64,000 nucleotides of DNA from Photobacterium alginatilyticum. Lineage in GTDB: Bacteria; Pseudomonadota; Gammaproteobacteria; Enterobacterales; Vibrionaceae. Shown piece after piece: positions 9,093-17,556 of the stretch. The stretch lies in NCBI RefSeq assembly GCF_009910675.1, contig NZ_RSEJ01000011.1, positions 116,583-180,582 on the forward strand, in the 5' to 3' direction. The notes below the pieces were generated by a model. That model was not told where the DNA came from. It saw only the letters and a program-made list of their open reading frames with translations, and searched no databases. Position 1 is the stretch's first letter. Each line of letters begins with the position of its first letter. Position numbers and translations under genes: made by a program.

Positions 9093-9680
9093 ATGAAAAA
9101 CGCCTTACTTGCGATAGCCGTTAGCTCCTTTATGGGGCTATCGAGTTTCGGCGTCTCTGCCGATACTGTTCCCGTTGCCTTCCAAGACGTCCCAGAAGTG
9201 ATGGCCGAGTTTGACTCAGCCAAAGAGTTTCGCAAGAAGGCGCTGACCTATGGCCGCCTGCCTCATCATAGTGAAATTGGCCGGGCATTTCCGACCTATG
9301 TCGCCGACGAGGCAGGAAAGCCGGTACTGGAAACCGAGAACGAGTTGTCTGATGCTGTGGTGATTGCCCGTAACCCTGATCCGGTGAGTGGTGCCGTGTT
9401 CAATGAGTGGTTGGTCCCTAAGGATAAATGGGAGACGACATACGGCAAGCTGCCAGAGTTCACCGAGTTTGAACCCTTCAAGCGGATCAAGACCATTAGG
9501 GCTATTCCAATTACCGAGGAAGTCCTCACCATGCTAGGTAGCGAGAACGGGGACACTGCCGTTATTGCGGTTGAATGGAATGATAAAGGAATGACTGTAT
9601 ACAAAGGTGGCTACTTAGCCGATGGCGGATACGGTATTGCTCCCGAAGAGATGGCGAAGACGTATGAGGAAGTTGAATAA
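9093..9680 (+). CDS. exported protein of unknown function
   Basis: A 195-residue product with a clear Sec signal peptide (MKNALLAIAVSSFMGLSSFGVSA-DT, cleavage near residue 23). The mature protein is acidic, about 170 residues, with no cysteine and no motif that I recognise; it contains short repeats of the element PEF/PEV. It lies 68 bases after the yedI-like gene, with no terminator visible between them, so they may share a transcript. Its end directly abuts the remnant of a GNAT gene. It is probably periplasmic; no function is offered. Confidence 0.7.
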   Translation: MKNALLAIAVSSFMGLSSFGVSADTVPVAFQDVPEVMAEFDSAKEFRKKALTYGRLPHHSEIGRAFPTYVADEAGKPVLETENELSDAVVIARNPDPVSGAVFNEWLVPKDKWETTYGKLPEFTEFEPFKRIKTIRAIPITEEVLTMLGSENGDTAVIAVEWNDKGMTVYKGGYLADGGYGIAPEEMAKTYEEVE

Positions 9681-9694
9681 AAGCCGCTGAATAA

Positions 9695-10066
9695 GGGCCT
9701 ATTAAGGCGGTATTTGGCTGGGATGAGGTGCAACAACAGAAGTTGCACCGTCAAGAGTGGTCTGAGTGCAAGCCTATTCTGATTTTGTCTGATGGTGAGC
9801 CAATTGGCTCGTACCTGGTCAAGGAGAGCGAGGAACACCTGTATTTTGGGCGGTTCTTCTTGTTTCCGGAATGCCATGGCAGGGGGATTGGCAGTGCCAT
9901 TCTGGCTGACGTAACTAAACATGCAGACCAGCAACAACTAACCTGCAGATTAGACTATTTGCAGGGTAACCGTGTTGGCCGCCTGTATGAACGCTATGGC
10001 TTTAAGAAAGTCAGTGAAAATGCACAGTTTATTTTTATGGAGCGAAAGCCGAGAGATGTAGTGTAA
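9695..10066 (+). pseudogene. GNAT acetyltransferase lacking its N-terminal third
   Basis: The reading frame downstream of a stop at 9692-9694 encodes a GNAT core: FGWDE, then an IGSYLV strand, LYFGRFFLFPECHGRGIGSAIL (acetyl-CoA loop, with the family's Q/R-x-x-G-x-G/A pattern) and LYERYGFKK. The first usable start is GTG at 9728, giving 112 residues. However, recognisable family sequence (PIKAVFGWDE) already lies upstream of that GTG, back to the stop codon. The usual 30-40 N-terminal residues, which form beta1-alpha1 of the fold, are therefore missing, and the frame begins only about 15 bases after the preceding gene. I read this as a 5'-deleted gene. A short product from GTG, or from ATT at 9701, is possible. 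Confidence 0.55.
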
Positions 10067-10218
10067 ATACATTTTCGCCTTGCAGACAGAATGTCAACTT
10101 AACCTCAAAACAGCTGTTATTCTTCATTTACACACAATATCAGAGTTAATACACAATAGTTGCGCGTTATTATGGTGGCGGTAATGGGTTGAGTGAATCG
10201 GCTTAAGTAAGGAACACC

Positions 10219-10923
10219 ATGAAACAGCTGGCCAAAGAACTATGGATTGTTGACGGAGACACGGTCTCTTTTTATTGCTGCCCTTTTACAACCCGGATGA
10301 CGGTGATCCGGCTGCAAACGGGTGATCTTTGGCTTCACAGTCCTGTTCGTTATTCTCCGGAGCTTGCCGAGCAGTTGGCTGCCTTGGGGCGGGTCAAATA
10401 CCTTATTGCCCCCAATCATCTGCATCATCTGTATTTGGGCCAGTGGTTAGAGCACTATCCTGATGCGCAGCTTTTTGGCACTGATGAGGTGATTTCCAAG
10501 CGCGAAGATCTACATTTCGATGCATCACTTAATCTGACCGAGCAATTTCATCCCCAGCTTGTCGAAAGCTGGCCCTGGCAAGATGAAATCGACCAGCGGT
10601 TGGTGAGTGGCTCACCACTGATGCAGGAGTGCGTTTTCTTCCATCGTGCAACAAACACTGTGATCGTGACTGATTTGATAGAGAACTTTCCTCCCGGACA
10701 TTTCAAAGGCTGGCGCAAGTTATTGGCCAAAGGGGCCGGGATTATTGCACCTAACGGCAAAACGCCACTGGACTGGCGGCTTAGTTTTAAAAAGCCAGTG
10801 GTGAAAGTGCATGTTCAGTTGCTTCTTAATTGGCAGCCAGAGCGAATTATCATGGCGCATGGAGAAATAGTTGAGCATCAGGCTGTGTCGTTTCTGAAGC
10901 GTTCCTTCAAGTGGGTGGAATAA
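10219..10923 (+). CDS. DUF4336 family protein
   Basis: A 234-residue soluble protein with an ATG at 10219, preceded by AAGGAA. It begins KELWIVDGDTVSFYCCPFTTRMTVIRL, contains YLIAPNHLHHLYLGQWLEHYP and ends near RIIMAHGEIV, the layout of DUF4336, a distant metallo-beta-lactamase-fold family. NHLHHLYLG and AHGE stand where metal-binding histidines occur in the larger superfamily. The enzymatic activity of DUF4336 is unknown. It is flanked by the GNAT remnant and the convergent GGDEF-EAL gene and looks monocistronic. Confidence 0.75.
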   Translation: MKQLAKELWIVDGDTVSFYCCPFTTRMTVIRLQTGDLWLHSPVRYSPELAEQLAALGRVKYLIAPNHLHHLYLGQWLEHYPDAQLFGTDEVISKREDLHFDASLNLTEQFHPQLVESWPWQDEIDQRLVSGSPLMQECVFFHRATNTVIVTDLIENFPPGHFKGWRKLLAKGAGIIAPNGKTPLDWRLSFKKPVVKVHVQLLLNWQPERIIMAHGEIVEHQAVSFLKRSFKWVE

Positions 10924-10965
10924 ACTACCCTAATAAATATAAGCTGTTCCGGGCTTTTGCCTGAG

Positions 10966-13900
10966 TTATATGGCGACTTCTTCGGCGACTTCCTTTGACG
11001 ACAGTAGCGCGCTAAATTCCTCTTCCGGTAGCGGCATGGAAAAGAGGCTTCCTTGTCCATAATCACAGCCTGCAGCAGCCAGTAGGGCACGCTGTTCATT
11101 GGTTTCAATCCCTTCAGCGACCACTTTCAAACCGAGTTTGTGCGCCATCACGATGATGGCTTCGCAAACGGCGAGGTCTTCAGAGCCAGCCTTGAGGCTA
11201 CGGACAAAAGATTGGTCGATCTTGATATTGTCGACGTCGAATTTCTTGATGTAGGAGAGCGATGAGTAACCGGTGCCGAAGTCATCGAGTGATACTTCGA
11301 TACCGGCATCACGAAACTCGAGTAATTTGTCTGTTACTGCCTTGCTGGCATCAAGCAATAGTCCTTCGGTAATTTCAATCGCGATTGCCTGCCCCGGCAG
11401 ACCTAGCGAGCGGAGGTGATCGATCCAGCGTGAAATATCATTGCCCTTGTCACGAAACTGCAGCGGGGATTTGTTGATGCTGATCTGAAACTCTGGGTCA
11501 TGCAAAGTTCGCCATCGGGCAGCTTGTTGGGCAGCCTGGTGGAAAACCCAGTCACCAAGTTCGATTACGATCCCGGTTTCTTCGGCAACCGGAATGAATT
11601 CCGCCGGACTGATCATGCCGAGTGTTGGATGGCACCAGCGGATCAGGGCCTCGGCCTTGGTCATGTTACCTGTGGTTAGCTCGACAATCGGCTGGTAGTA
11701 CAGCTGCAATTGGCTGCTATTGAGTGCAAGGCGCAACTCATTGGCCAGTTGACGGCGGTACAGGGCCTTTTCCTGCATCGACGAAGTGAAGTAGCGGTAG
11801 CAGTTTCGTCCTTGCTCTTTGGCTGCATACATAGCCTGATCGGCATTTTTGAGCAGGGTATCGGCGTCAGTTCCGTCTTCCGGGTAGAGGGTAATACCAA
11901 TACTCGGTGATATATAGATAGTTTCAACACCGATGGAAAACGGCACAGAGAATTGGCTGAGAATGGTTTGCGCCACCTGCTCGGCACCGTGGGCATCGTC
12001 CTGCTCGCTGAGTATGACTGTAAACTCATCACCGCCAAGGCGCGATACGGTGTCCGTGTCGCGGACACAGCTCTGCAGGCGCTGCGCGGCATCAACCAGT
12101 AGCTGATCGCCAACGTTGTGGCCCAGGGTATCGTTGACTTCCTTGAAGTGGTCGAGATCAAGAAAAAGTAGTGCCATAGGACGGTTAGCCCGGTGTGCCT
12201 TTTTCTTTTCTTGCTCAAGCTGGTTAATAAACATATGGCGGTTTGGCAGGCCGGTCAAGGCATCGAAATTGGCCTGGGTCCAGATGATCTCGTCAGACTT
12301 TTTCTTGTCGGTAATGTCTGAGAACTGGGCAACACGCCGGTGGATAGTACCGTCAGCATTGGTAATAGAGTTCACTGTAAGCCAGGCTGTATATGTCTTC
12401 CCGCTTTTGTGGCGCTTTTGGATTTCTCCCTGCCAGTGACCATTGATACTCAGTGTGTGGAGCATGTTCTGGATAACATTGCTATCTTGTTTGCGCGACA
12501 CCAGCAGTTTGGGGCTCTGGCCTTTGACGTCATCGAGCGAGTAGCCGGTTATTTCAGTAAAGGCCGGATTGGTAGTAATGATTTCGCCGTCGCTGTCGGT
12601 GACCACCATTGCCTCACTGCTGTTTTGGTAAACCATGGATGCCAGCTGCATTGACTCTTCTGCCAGCTTGCGCTCGGTAATATCGGTATGGGTACCACAC
12701 ATTCGCAGCGGTTTGCTGTCAGCGCCGAAATTAACGATTTTCGCGCAGTCGAGGATCCACTTGTAGTCCCCCTGCTTGGTGCGCATGCGGTATTCAGCTT
12801 TATGCTGAGAGGTACGCCCTTCAAGGTGATTATCCAAGGATTGTTGGGCGGCCTGCCTGTCCTCGGGATGAATGCGATTAAGCCATAGGGTTGAATCCAG
12901 TTTTATTTCTTCGAAGCTGTAGCCTAGCATTTCAGCCCAACGGGCATTTCGTTGTACGGTGTTGGCTTGAATATTCCAGTCCCAAAATCCGAGCTCGCTG
13001 CCGGCAAGGACAGAGGTTAGCTGCTCTTTTTGGGCAACAAGTTTGGCTTCGGCATGTTTGTTCTCTGAGGTATCTAGCATGCCAGCAATCGCGAATTGGA
13101 CTTTTCCTTCGACCCGATAGCAGGCAATAGTCATGTGAACATAGACGATACCGCCATCTTTACGGATAAAGCGCTTATCAAGTGAATAACCATCTATTTT
13201 ACCTGCCACCATTTGATCAAACTGGATCAGATCCAGCTGCAGGTCTTCAGGATAGCTAAGGTCGGCCCAGGTTAGGTGAAGAAGTTCTTCCTCTGTGTAA
13301 CCGAGCATTTTGCATAGCCGGGGATTTACACGAAGCCAGTTTTTTTTCGGGTGAGTAATAGCTATTCCTATGTTGCCCAGATCAAACTGGGAGCGAAACA
13401 GGAATTCGCTTTCCCTAAGCGCCTCGGCGGTTTTGTCACGTTGTAATCGCCGGACAAACAACATCCCCATGGCTGCGGTGATCAGCGGATAAATGAGTAG
13501 TACCGGGAAGGTAATATCAGACAGCACTTTAAGTGCGATCGGCATGGGTAAGGTGAACATCAGTGCCAGCATGACACCATGGACTAAGATCCCGAATAAG
13601 TAGAGCTCGCGAGCGGTTAGCTCTGATAATGGCCGCCGCCGGTAATAGTGCCAGGCGATACCCAGGATACCTGAAGCCATGATAACCGTTACTCCGGTTA
13701 CTGCCGCTTCGCCACCTTGGTAAAGCCGCAGGATAGCTGTCATCGACATCGCAATAACGGTGGGGATAGGCCCGAAGAAGAGCCCTGAAATCCCGAGCAG
13801 TACCGAGCGGGTATCAAAAATGATCCCAGGCGCGTACTCCCAGGGGGTGAACATAATAATAGTGCCGATAATCCCAAGGGCCAGACCCATGAAGAGTTTC

Positions 13901-14013
13901 CAAAGCAAATCAAAAGAGTCATGACTGCGGCGGGTTGCCATGTCGTAGATAAAGATCATGGCCAATAGCAAGGCAGCATTATGGGTTAGCGCGAGAAGAC
14001 TGGCGTGATTCAT
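10966..14013 (-). CDS. membrane-bound PAS-GGDEF-EAL c-di-GMP enzyme
   Basis: A 1015-residue protein. Residues 1-200 hold six to seven helices of the 5TM-receptor (LYT) type, with the LLGISGLFFGPIPTVIAM signature. Three PAS domains follow (about 205-325, 335-455 and 460-575), then GGDEF (about 590-745) with an intact GGDEF motif, and EAL (about 760-1005) with AEALIRW, EITEG, DDFGTGYSSL and AEGIET all present. Both the diguanylate cyclase and the phosphodiesterase active site therefore look intact, and the net activity cannot be predicted. The sensor region and PAS domains suggest redox, ligand or cell-wall-derived input. It is monocistronic and controls c-di-GMP, hence probably motility or biofilm. 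Confidence 0.93.
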   Translation of the reverse strand: MNHASLLALTHNAALLLAMIFIYDMATRRSHDSFDLLWKLFMGLALGIIGTIIMFTPWEYAPGIIFDTRSVLLGISGLFFGPIPTVIAMSMTAILRLYQGGEAAVTGVTVIMASGILGIAWHYYRRRPLSELTARELYLFGILVHGVMLALMFTLPMPIALKVLSDITFPVLLIYPLITAAMGMLFVRRLQRDKTAEALRESEFLFRSQFDLGNIGIAITHPKKNWLRVNPRLCKMLGYTEEELLHLTWADLSYPEDLQLDLIQFDQMVAGKIDGYSLDKRFIRKDGGIVYVHMTIACYRVEGKVQFAIAGMLDTSENKHAEAKLVAQKEQLTSVLAGSELGFWDWNIQANTVQRNARWAEMLGYSFEEIKLDSTLWLNRIHPEDRQAAQQSLDNHLEGRTSQHKAEYRMRTKQGDYKWILDCAKIVNFGADSKPLRMCGTHTDITERKLAEESMQLASMVYQNSSEAMVVTDSDGEIITTNPAFTEITGYSLDDVKGQSPKLLVSRKQDSNVIQNMLHTLSINGHWQGEIQKRHKSGKTYTAWLTVNSITNADGTIHRRVAQFSDITDKKKSDEIIWTQANFDALTGLPNRHMFINQLEQEKKKAHRANRPMALLFLDLDHFKEVNDTLGHNVGDQLLVDAAQRLQSCVRDTDTVSRLGGDEFTVILSEQDDAHGAEQVAQTILSQFSVPFSIGVETIYISPSIGITLYPEDGTDADTLLKNADQAMYAAKEQGRNCYRYFTSSMQEKALYRRQLANELRLALNSSQLQLYYQPIVELTTGNMTKAEALIRWCHPTLGMISPAEFIPVAEETGIVIELGDWVFHQAAQQAARWRTLHDPEFQISINKSPLQFRDKGNDISRWIDHLRSLGLPGQAIAIEITEGLLLDASKAVTDKLLEFRDAGIEVSLDDFGTGYSSLSYIKKFDVDNIKIDQSFVRSLKAGSEDLAVCEAIIVMAHKLGLKVVAEGIETNEQRALLAAAGCDYGQGSLFSMPLPEEEFSALLSSKEVAEEVAI

Positions 14014-14182
14014 GCCAAGGTAAGTCTCTTATCGATTGAATGTGGGAATGTGAATTGTTTGTTGTGCTTTTGTGTCGATACTAACACATTTTTGCATTGG
14101 TTGAATATAGCTCCTTTTAGTAGGGACTTCTCTTGGGTTCAGATCACATTTTGTTCGGTATAGGTATCGTATCAGTTGTTCA

Positions 14183-14198
14183 GCTAAATCGATTTAGC
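14183..14198. promoter_or_regulatory. perfect palindrome resembling a Cra (FruR) operator
   Basis: GCTAAATCGATTTAGC is a perfect 16-bp palindrome 35 bases before the fructokinase ATG. The Cra/FruR consensus is close to GCTGAATCGATTCAGC, so two symmetric positions differ. In enterobacteria and vibrios Cra represses sugar catabolic genes and is released by fructose 1-phosphate. It lies inside the likely promoter of the gene at 14234. The call is from motif memory only. Confidence 0.5.
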
Positions 14199-14233
14199 AA
14201 TAATATGTACAATTTACATATCGGAGTAGAAAC

Positions 14234-15160
14234 ATGGCTAAAGTATGGGTAACAGGGGATGCAGTGGTCGATTTGATCCCTGAGGGAGAAGGGACGTACC
14301 TGAAGTGCCCGGGCGGAGCTCCGGCAAACGTTGCGGTGGGTGTCGCCCGCCTCGGTGGTGACAGTGCTTTTTTTGGCCGGGTCGGCCTTGATCCGTTAGG
14401 ACGTTTTATGAAACAGGTACTCAGCGACGAAGGCGTCGGTACCGAGCAGATGCATCTGGATGCCAATCAGCGTACCTCAACAGTGGTTGTCGATCTGGAT
14501 GACGATGGCGAACGTAGCTTTACTTTCATGGTGAAACCCAGTGCCGATCAGTTTACGGTGCCGGAAGATGTACCTGCTTTTCAGCAAGGCGAATGGTTGC
14601 ACGTCTGCTCAATCGCACTGGCAAACGAGCCTTCGCGCTCGACCACCCTCGGGGCAATGACTGCGATACGTGCCGCGGGCGGTTTTGTGTCGTTTGATCC
14701 TAATCTACGCGAAGAGGTATGGGCAAATCCACAAGAGCTGAAATCTGTGGTTCTTGAGGCTGTTGCACTGGCTGATGTGGTGAAGTTTTCTGATGATGAG
14801 CTGTTATTCATTACTGACAAAGACGATTTGCAGTCGGCGTTGGCTTGGTTGAACGCTAACTTTAATCTGCCGCTGGTAATTATCACCCAGGGCAAGAAGG
14901 GGGCGTTGGTGGTGCAGGCGGAGTGTCAGCAACGGGTGGCAGGACGGCCTGTTAGTCCGGTTGATACCACCGGGGCCGGGGATGCTTTTGTTGGCGGCTT
15001 GTTGGCAGGTTTGGCGGCGAGTGATGACTGGCAGCAGGCAGATAAGCTGCTTGATATTATCAGGCAGGCGAATGCTTGCGGTGCGCTTGCCACAACGGCG
15101 AAAGGTGCGATGACAGCCTTGCCGACGGCCGAACAATTGGCGGCATATCTTGCTGGCTAG
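14234..15160 (+). CDS. scrK: fructokinase (PfkB family)
   Basis: A 308-residue ribokinase-family sugar kinase: GDAVVDLIPEG at the start, CPGGAPANVAVGVARLGG (sugar-binding motif 1) and DTTGAGDAFVGG (ATP/anion hole with the catalytic Asp, about 250-261). It phosphorylates the free fructose released when sucrose-6-phosphate is cleaved. The ATG at 14234 follows a GGAG site. It is transcribed toward ptsG, with a terminator for each gene in the gap between them. The sucrose hydrolase, repressor and transporter genes lie 2.4-7 kb away, which supports the scrK name; a more general fructokinase is the alternative. Confidence 0.9.
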   Translation: MAKVWVTGDAVVDLIPEGEGTYLKCPGGAPANVAVGVARLGGDSAFFGRVGLDPLGRFMKQVLSDEGVGTEQMHLDANQRTSTVVVDLDDDGERSFTFMVKPSADQFTVPEDVPAFQQGEWLHVCSIALANEPSRSTTLGAMTAIRAAGGFVSFDPNLREEVWANPQELKSVVLEAVALADVVKFSDDELLFITDKDDLQSALAWLNANFNLPLVIITQGKKGALVVQAECQQRVAGRPVSPVDTTGAGDAFVGGLLAGLAASDDWQQADKLLDIIRQANACGALATTAKGAMTALPTAEQLAAYLAG

Positions 15161-15185
15161 AATGCTGGCCGATATTGAGTAATCA

Positions 15186-15216
15186 AAAGGCAGCCTTGTG
15201 GCTGCCCTTATTTTTT
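15186..15216 (+). terminator. intrinsic terminator of the fructokinase gene
   Basis: GGCAGCC, loop TTGT, GGCTGCC, then CTTA and six T. It starts 26 bases after the fructokinase stop. Confidence 0.85.
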
Positions 15217-15241
15217 CAGTGTTATCCCGATACGCAGGGAT

Positions 15242-15267
15242 AAAAAAACCGGGCCTAAGCCCGGTTT
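15242..15267 (-). terminator. intrinsic terminator of ptsG
   Basis: On the minus strand AAACCGGGC pairs with GCCCGGTTT around a four-base loop and runs into seven T. It lies 25 bases after the ptsG stop. Confidence 0.85.
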
Positions 15268-15292
15268 GATGTTTCATTCAAAGTGTTCAGGA

Positions 15293-16681
15293 TTAAGCTA
15301 GTGCTTCCATCTGACCTTTGATGATTTCAGAGTGAGTACCGAATACTGCCTGGAAGTTGTCACCCTTCTCGAACACACCTGCTGCACCCAGTGCTTTCAG
15401 ACGTGCTGTGTCAACTTTAGAGCCATCGATTACTGTTACACGTAGACGTGTGATACAAGCTTCAAGGTCTTTGATGTTAGCTTTGCCGCCGAATGCTTCA
15501 GTGATTTCTTTAGCAAGGCCGTCAGAAGCTGTGTTGACTTCAGTCTTAGACTCTTCTTCGTCTTCACGACCTACAGTTTTCAGGTCAAGCGCTTTGATTA
15601 GCGTAACGAATACTAGGAAGTAGATAACTGCGTAGACAAGACCGATTACTGGTAGCAACCAACCGTTAGTTGACTGACCGAACAGTAGGGTAAAGTCGAA
15701 CAGGCCGTGGCTGAAAGTAGTACCGTGCTTGATGCCTAGTAGAATCATTACTACGAAAGCAGAACCAGCTAGTAGTGCGTGAGCAACGTACAGGATTGGA
15801 GCTACGAACAGGAATGCAAACTCGATTGGTTCAGTAATACCTGTTAGGAACGAAGTCAGTGCAGCAGAACCTAGGATAGAAGCAACTTTTAGTTTGTTCT
15901 CAGGCTTAGCTGTTACGTACATTGCAAGACATGCTGCAGGTAGACCGAACATCTTGAACATGTAACCACCAGCCAGGTTACCCGCTGTTGCATCACCTGC
16001 TAGGTAGCGAGGGATTTCACCGCGAACAACTTCACCAGCAGCCGTTGTGAACTCACCAACTTCGTAGAAGAAAGGTGCGTTCCAGATGTGGTGCAGACCG
16101 AATGGAATTAGAGAACGCTCAACGATACCGTAGATACCGAACGCAACTTCTGGAGACTGGTAAGCAGCCCACTCAGAGAATGCTGCGATACCGGCACCGA
16201 TTGGCTGCCAAACGATAGCAAGGATAGCCGCTACCACACACGCTGCCAGAGAGGTTACGATTGGAACGAAGCGTTTACCGCCGAAGAAGCCAAGGTAAGT
16301 TGGTAGCTTGATATCATGATATTTGTTGAAAAGTTGTGCGGCTACCAAGCCCATGATGACACCACCGAATACACCGGTATCTGTGCCTTCAGCAACAACA
16401 CCCAGAACGCGAGTCATTGTTAGGTAACCAAGACCTGCAGCAAGAGCAGCTACACCGTCGTTCTTTGTAAAGCCCAGTGCAACACCGATGGCAAATAGCA
16501 ATGCCATGTTGGCGAACACACCCAGACCGGCCTCGGTCATTACCTGTGCTACGATATCAGGTAGGAATTTAGCAACTTCTGAGTTACCACCGATACCTAG
16601 AAGGATACCTGCTGCTGGCATACATGCCACCGGCAGCATGAGGCTACGCCCCATTTTTTGCATAGTACTAAAAACGTTCAT
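15293..16681 (-). CDS. ptsG: PTS glucose-specific EIICB component
   Basis: A 462-residue membrane permease. The EIIC domain (about 1-370) has PtsG landmarks such as LMLPVACMPAAGILLGIG, FFGGKRFVPI, FGLHHIWNAPF and ITEPIEFAFLFVAP. The C-terminal EIIB domain (about 385-462) has the phosphorylated cysteine in DLEACITRLRV. It imports and phosphorylates glucose, taking phosphate from EIIA-Glc (Crr), which is not encoded here. I start at MNVFST (16681) because GGGGG lies nine bases upstream; a start four codons earlier would include that site. Codon use is strongly biased, as in a highly expressed gene. It is monocistronic, with a long AT-rich leader. Confidence 0.93.
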   Translation of the reverse strand: MNVFSTMQKMGRSLMLPVACMPAAGILLGIGGNSEVAKFLPDIVAQVMTEAGLGVFANMALLFAIGVALGFTKNDGVAALAAGLGYLTMTRVLGVVAEGTDTGVFGGVIMGLVAAQLFNKYHDIKLPTYLGFFGGKRFVPIVTSLAACVVAAILAIVWQPIGAGIAAFSEWAAYQSPEVAFGIYGIVERSLIPFGLHHIWNAPFFYEVGEFTTAAGEVVRGEIPRYLAGDATAGNLAGGYMFKMFGLPAACLAMYVTAKPENKLKVASILGSAALTSFLTGITEPIEFAFLFVAPILYVAHALLAGSAFVVMILLGIKHGTTFSHGLFDFTLLFGQSTNGWLLPVIGLVYAVIYFLVFVTLIKALDLKTVGREDEEESKTEVNTASDGLAKEITEAFGGKANIKDLEACITRLRVTVIDGSKVDTARLKALGAAGVFEKGDNFQAVFGTHSEIIKGQMEALA

Positions 16682-17556
16682 TTGAACCCCCATTCATTAT
16701 GAACTTTTAAAACAATATTTTTAGATTAATAAAAATGCTTAATACGCTGAGTTAAACTATCTAGTGAGTGAGCTAGATAAATACTAAAGCGGTGTAACTT
16801 TAAGATACCAGCCATCTATACTATTAATAAGATAAGTTGGTTTCTTTATTCAATAACACGTCGTATGAATAGTCAGACTAATCTTCTTAATCCTACGTTG
16901 AGTTAATTTCTTTTAATCGGAATCTTTTTGTTTAACCGTTCCAATTGATGTAGCTAATCATAAGACAGGTTTTAAAATAATTACGAGTCGTGCGTCACAC
17001 TGGGTGTAACATAGTGTAATTTATAGTTTCTTTAGGTAACGAAAAAAGCGACTTATGTAAGTTTAACGTTACTTTGATTAAGTTGGACGCTATAAAATTG
17101 ACGCTGAATCACGAGAGTTTTTGATTTAAATTGTTGATAATTAAAGGATATTTTGTGCATGGAGAGTGCTTTTAGCCTGTTACATTGGTGTTGGGCCGAA
17201 GAGGTAGGCGAAACATTATTCAAATTGTGAGTTTTATAACAGGATACCAATGAAACATTGGGCATATAGATTTTGCTACATCTTTATATAACTGCTTTTT
17301 CCATTCTCGGAGAGTGGTTTATAGTGAGTCACATACTTTATTAAATACAAAGCCGGGCAGTAAGTAACGCACTTAGTAAATATACACCTTTATGCCGTGC
17401 TTTAAAATATAATAGTCTCGATAATCGCGTTAGATTATTAATAACCTGTTAGGCACCGGTATTTATATAGAGTTAAGTGCTGGAAACTTTCGTTTCGACG
17501 ATTTCCAGCACGCTTTGACGAGGGTTGCGGCTTTTATTTAAAGCGGTCTATTATGC
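16682..17556. other. 875-base AT-rich intergenic region
   Basis: Upstream of ptsG and downstream of the sucrose hydrolase gene, both on the minus strand. No convincing gene is seen; the one longer open frame (minus, 17053-17265) has no ribosome site and an unnatural composition. The ptsG promoter and a long untranslated leader should be here, and a small RNA cannot be excluded. A stable hairpin lies at 17477-17511. Confidence 0.6.
17477..17511. terminator. long hairpin after the sucrose hydrolase gene
   Basis: GTGCTGGAAA pairs perfectly with TTTCCAGCAC, and CGT-TTCG-ACG forms a second stem inside the loop. It begins 46 bases after the scrB stop on the minus strand. The downstream minus-strand tract is only moderately T-rich (TTAACTCTATATAA), so it may be a weak terminator or an mRNA-stabilising stem. 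Confidence 0.5.

Noticed and set aside
17061..17076. AACGTT-centred sequence upstream of ptsG as a ScrR operator
   Set aside because: Only the six central bases match; the flanking TTTCGG/CCGAAA of the two scr operators is absent and it lies about 390 bases from ptsG.
17053..17265. 70-codon minus-strand open frame upstream of ptsG
   Set aside because: No ribosome site, no hydrophobic or domain pattern, and an AT-rich region where chance frames are common.
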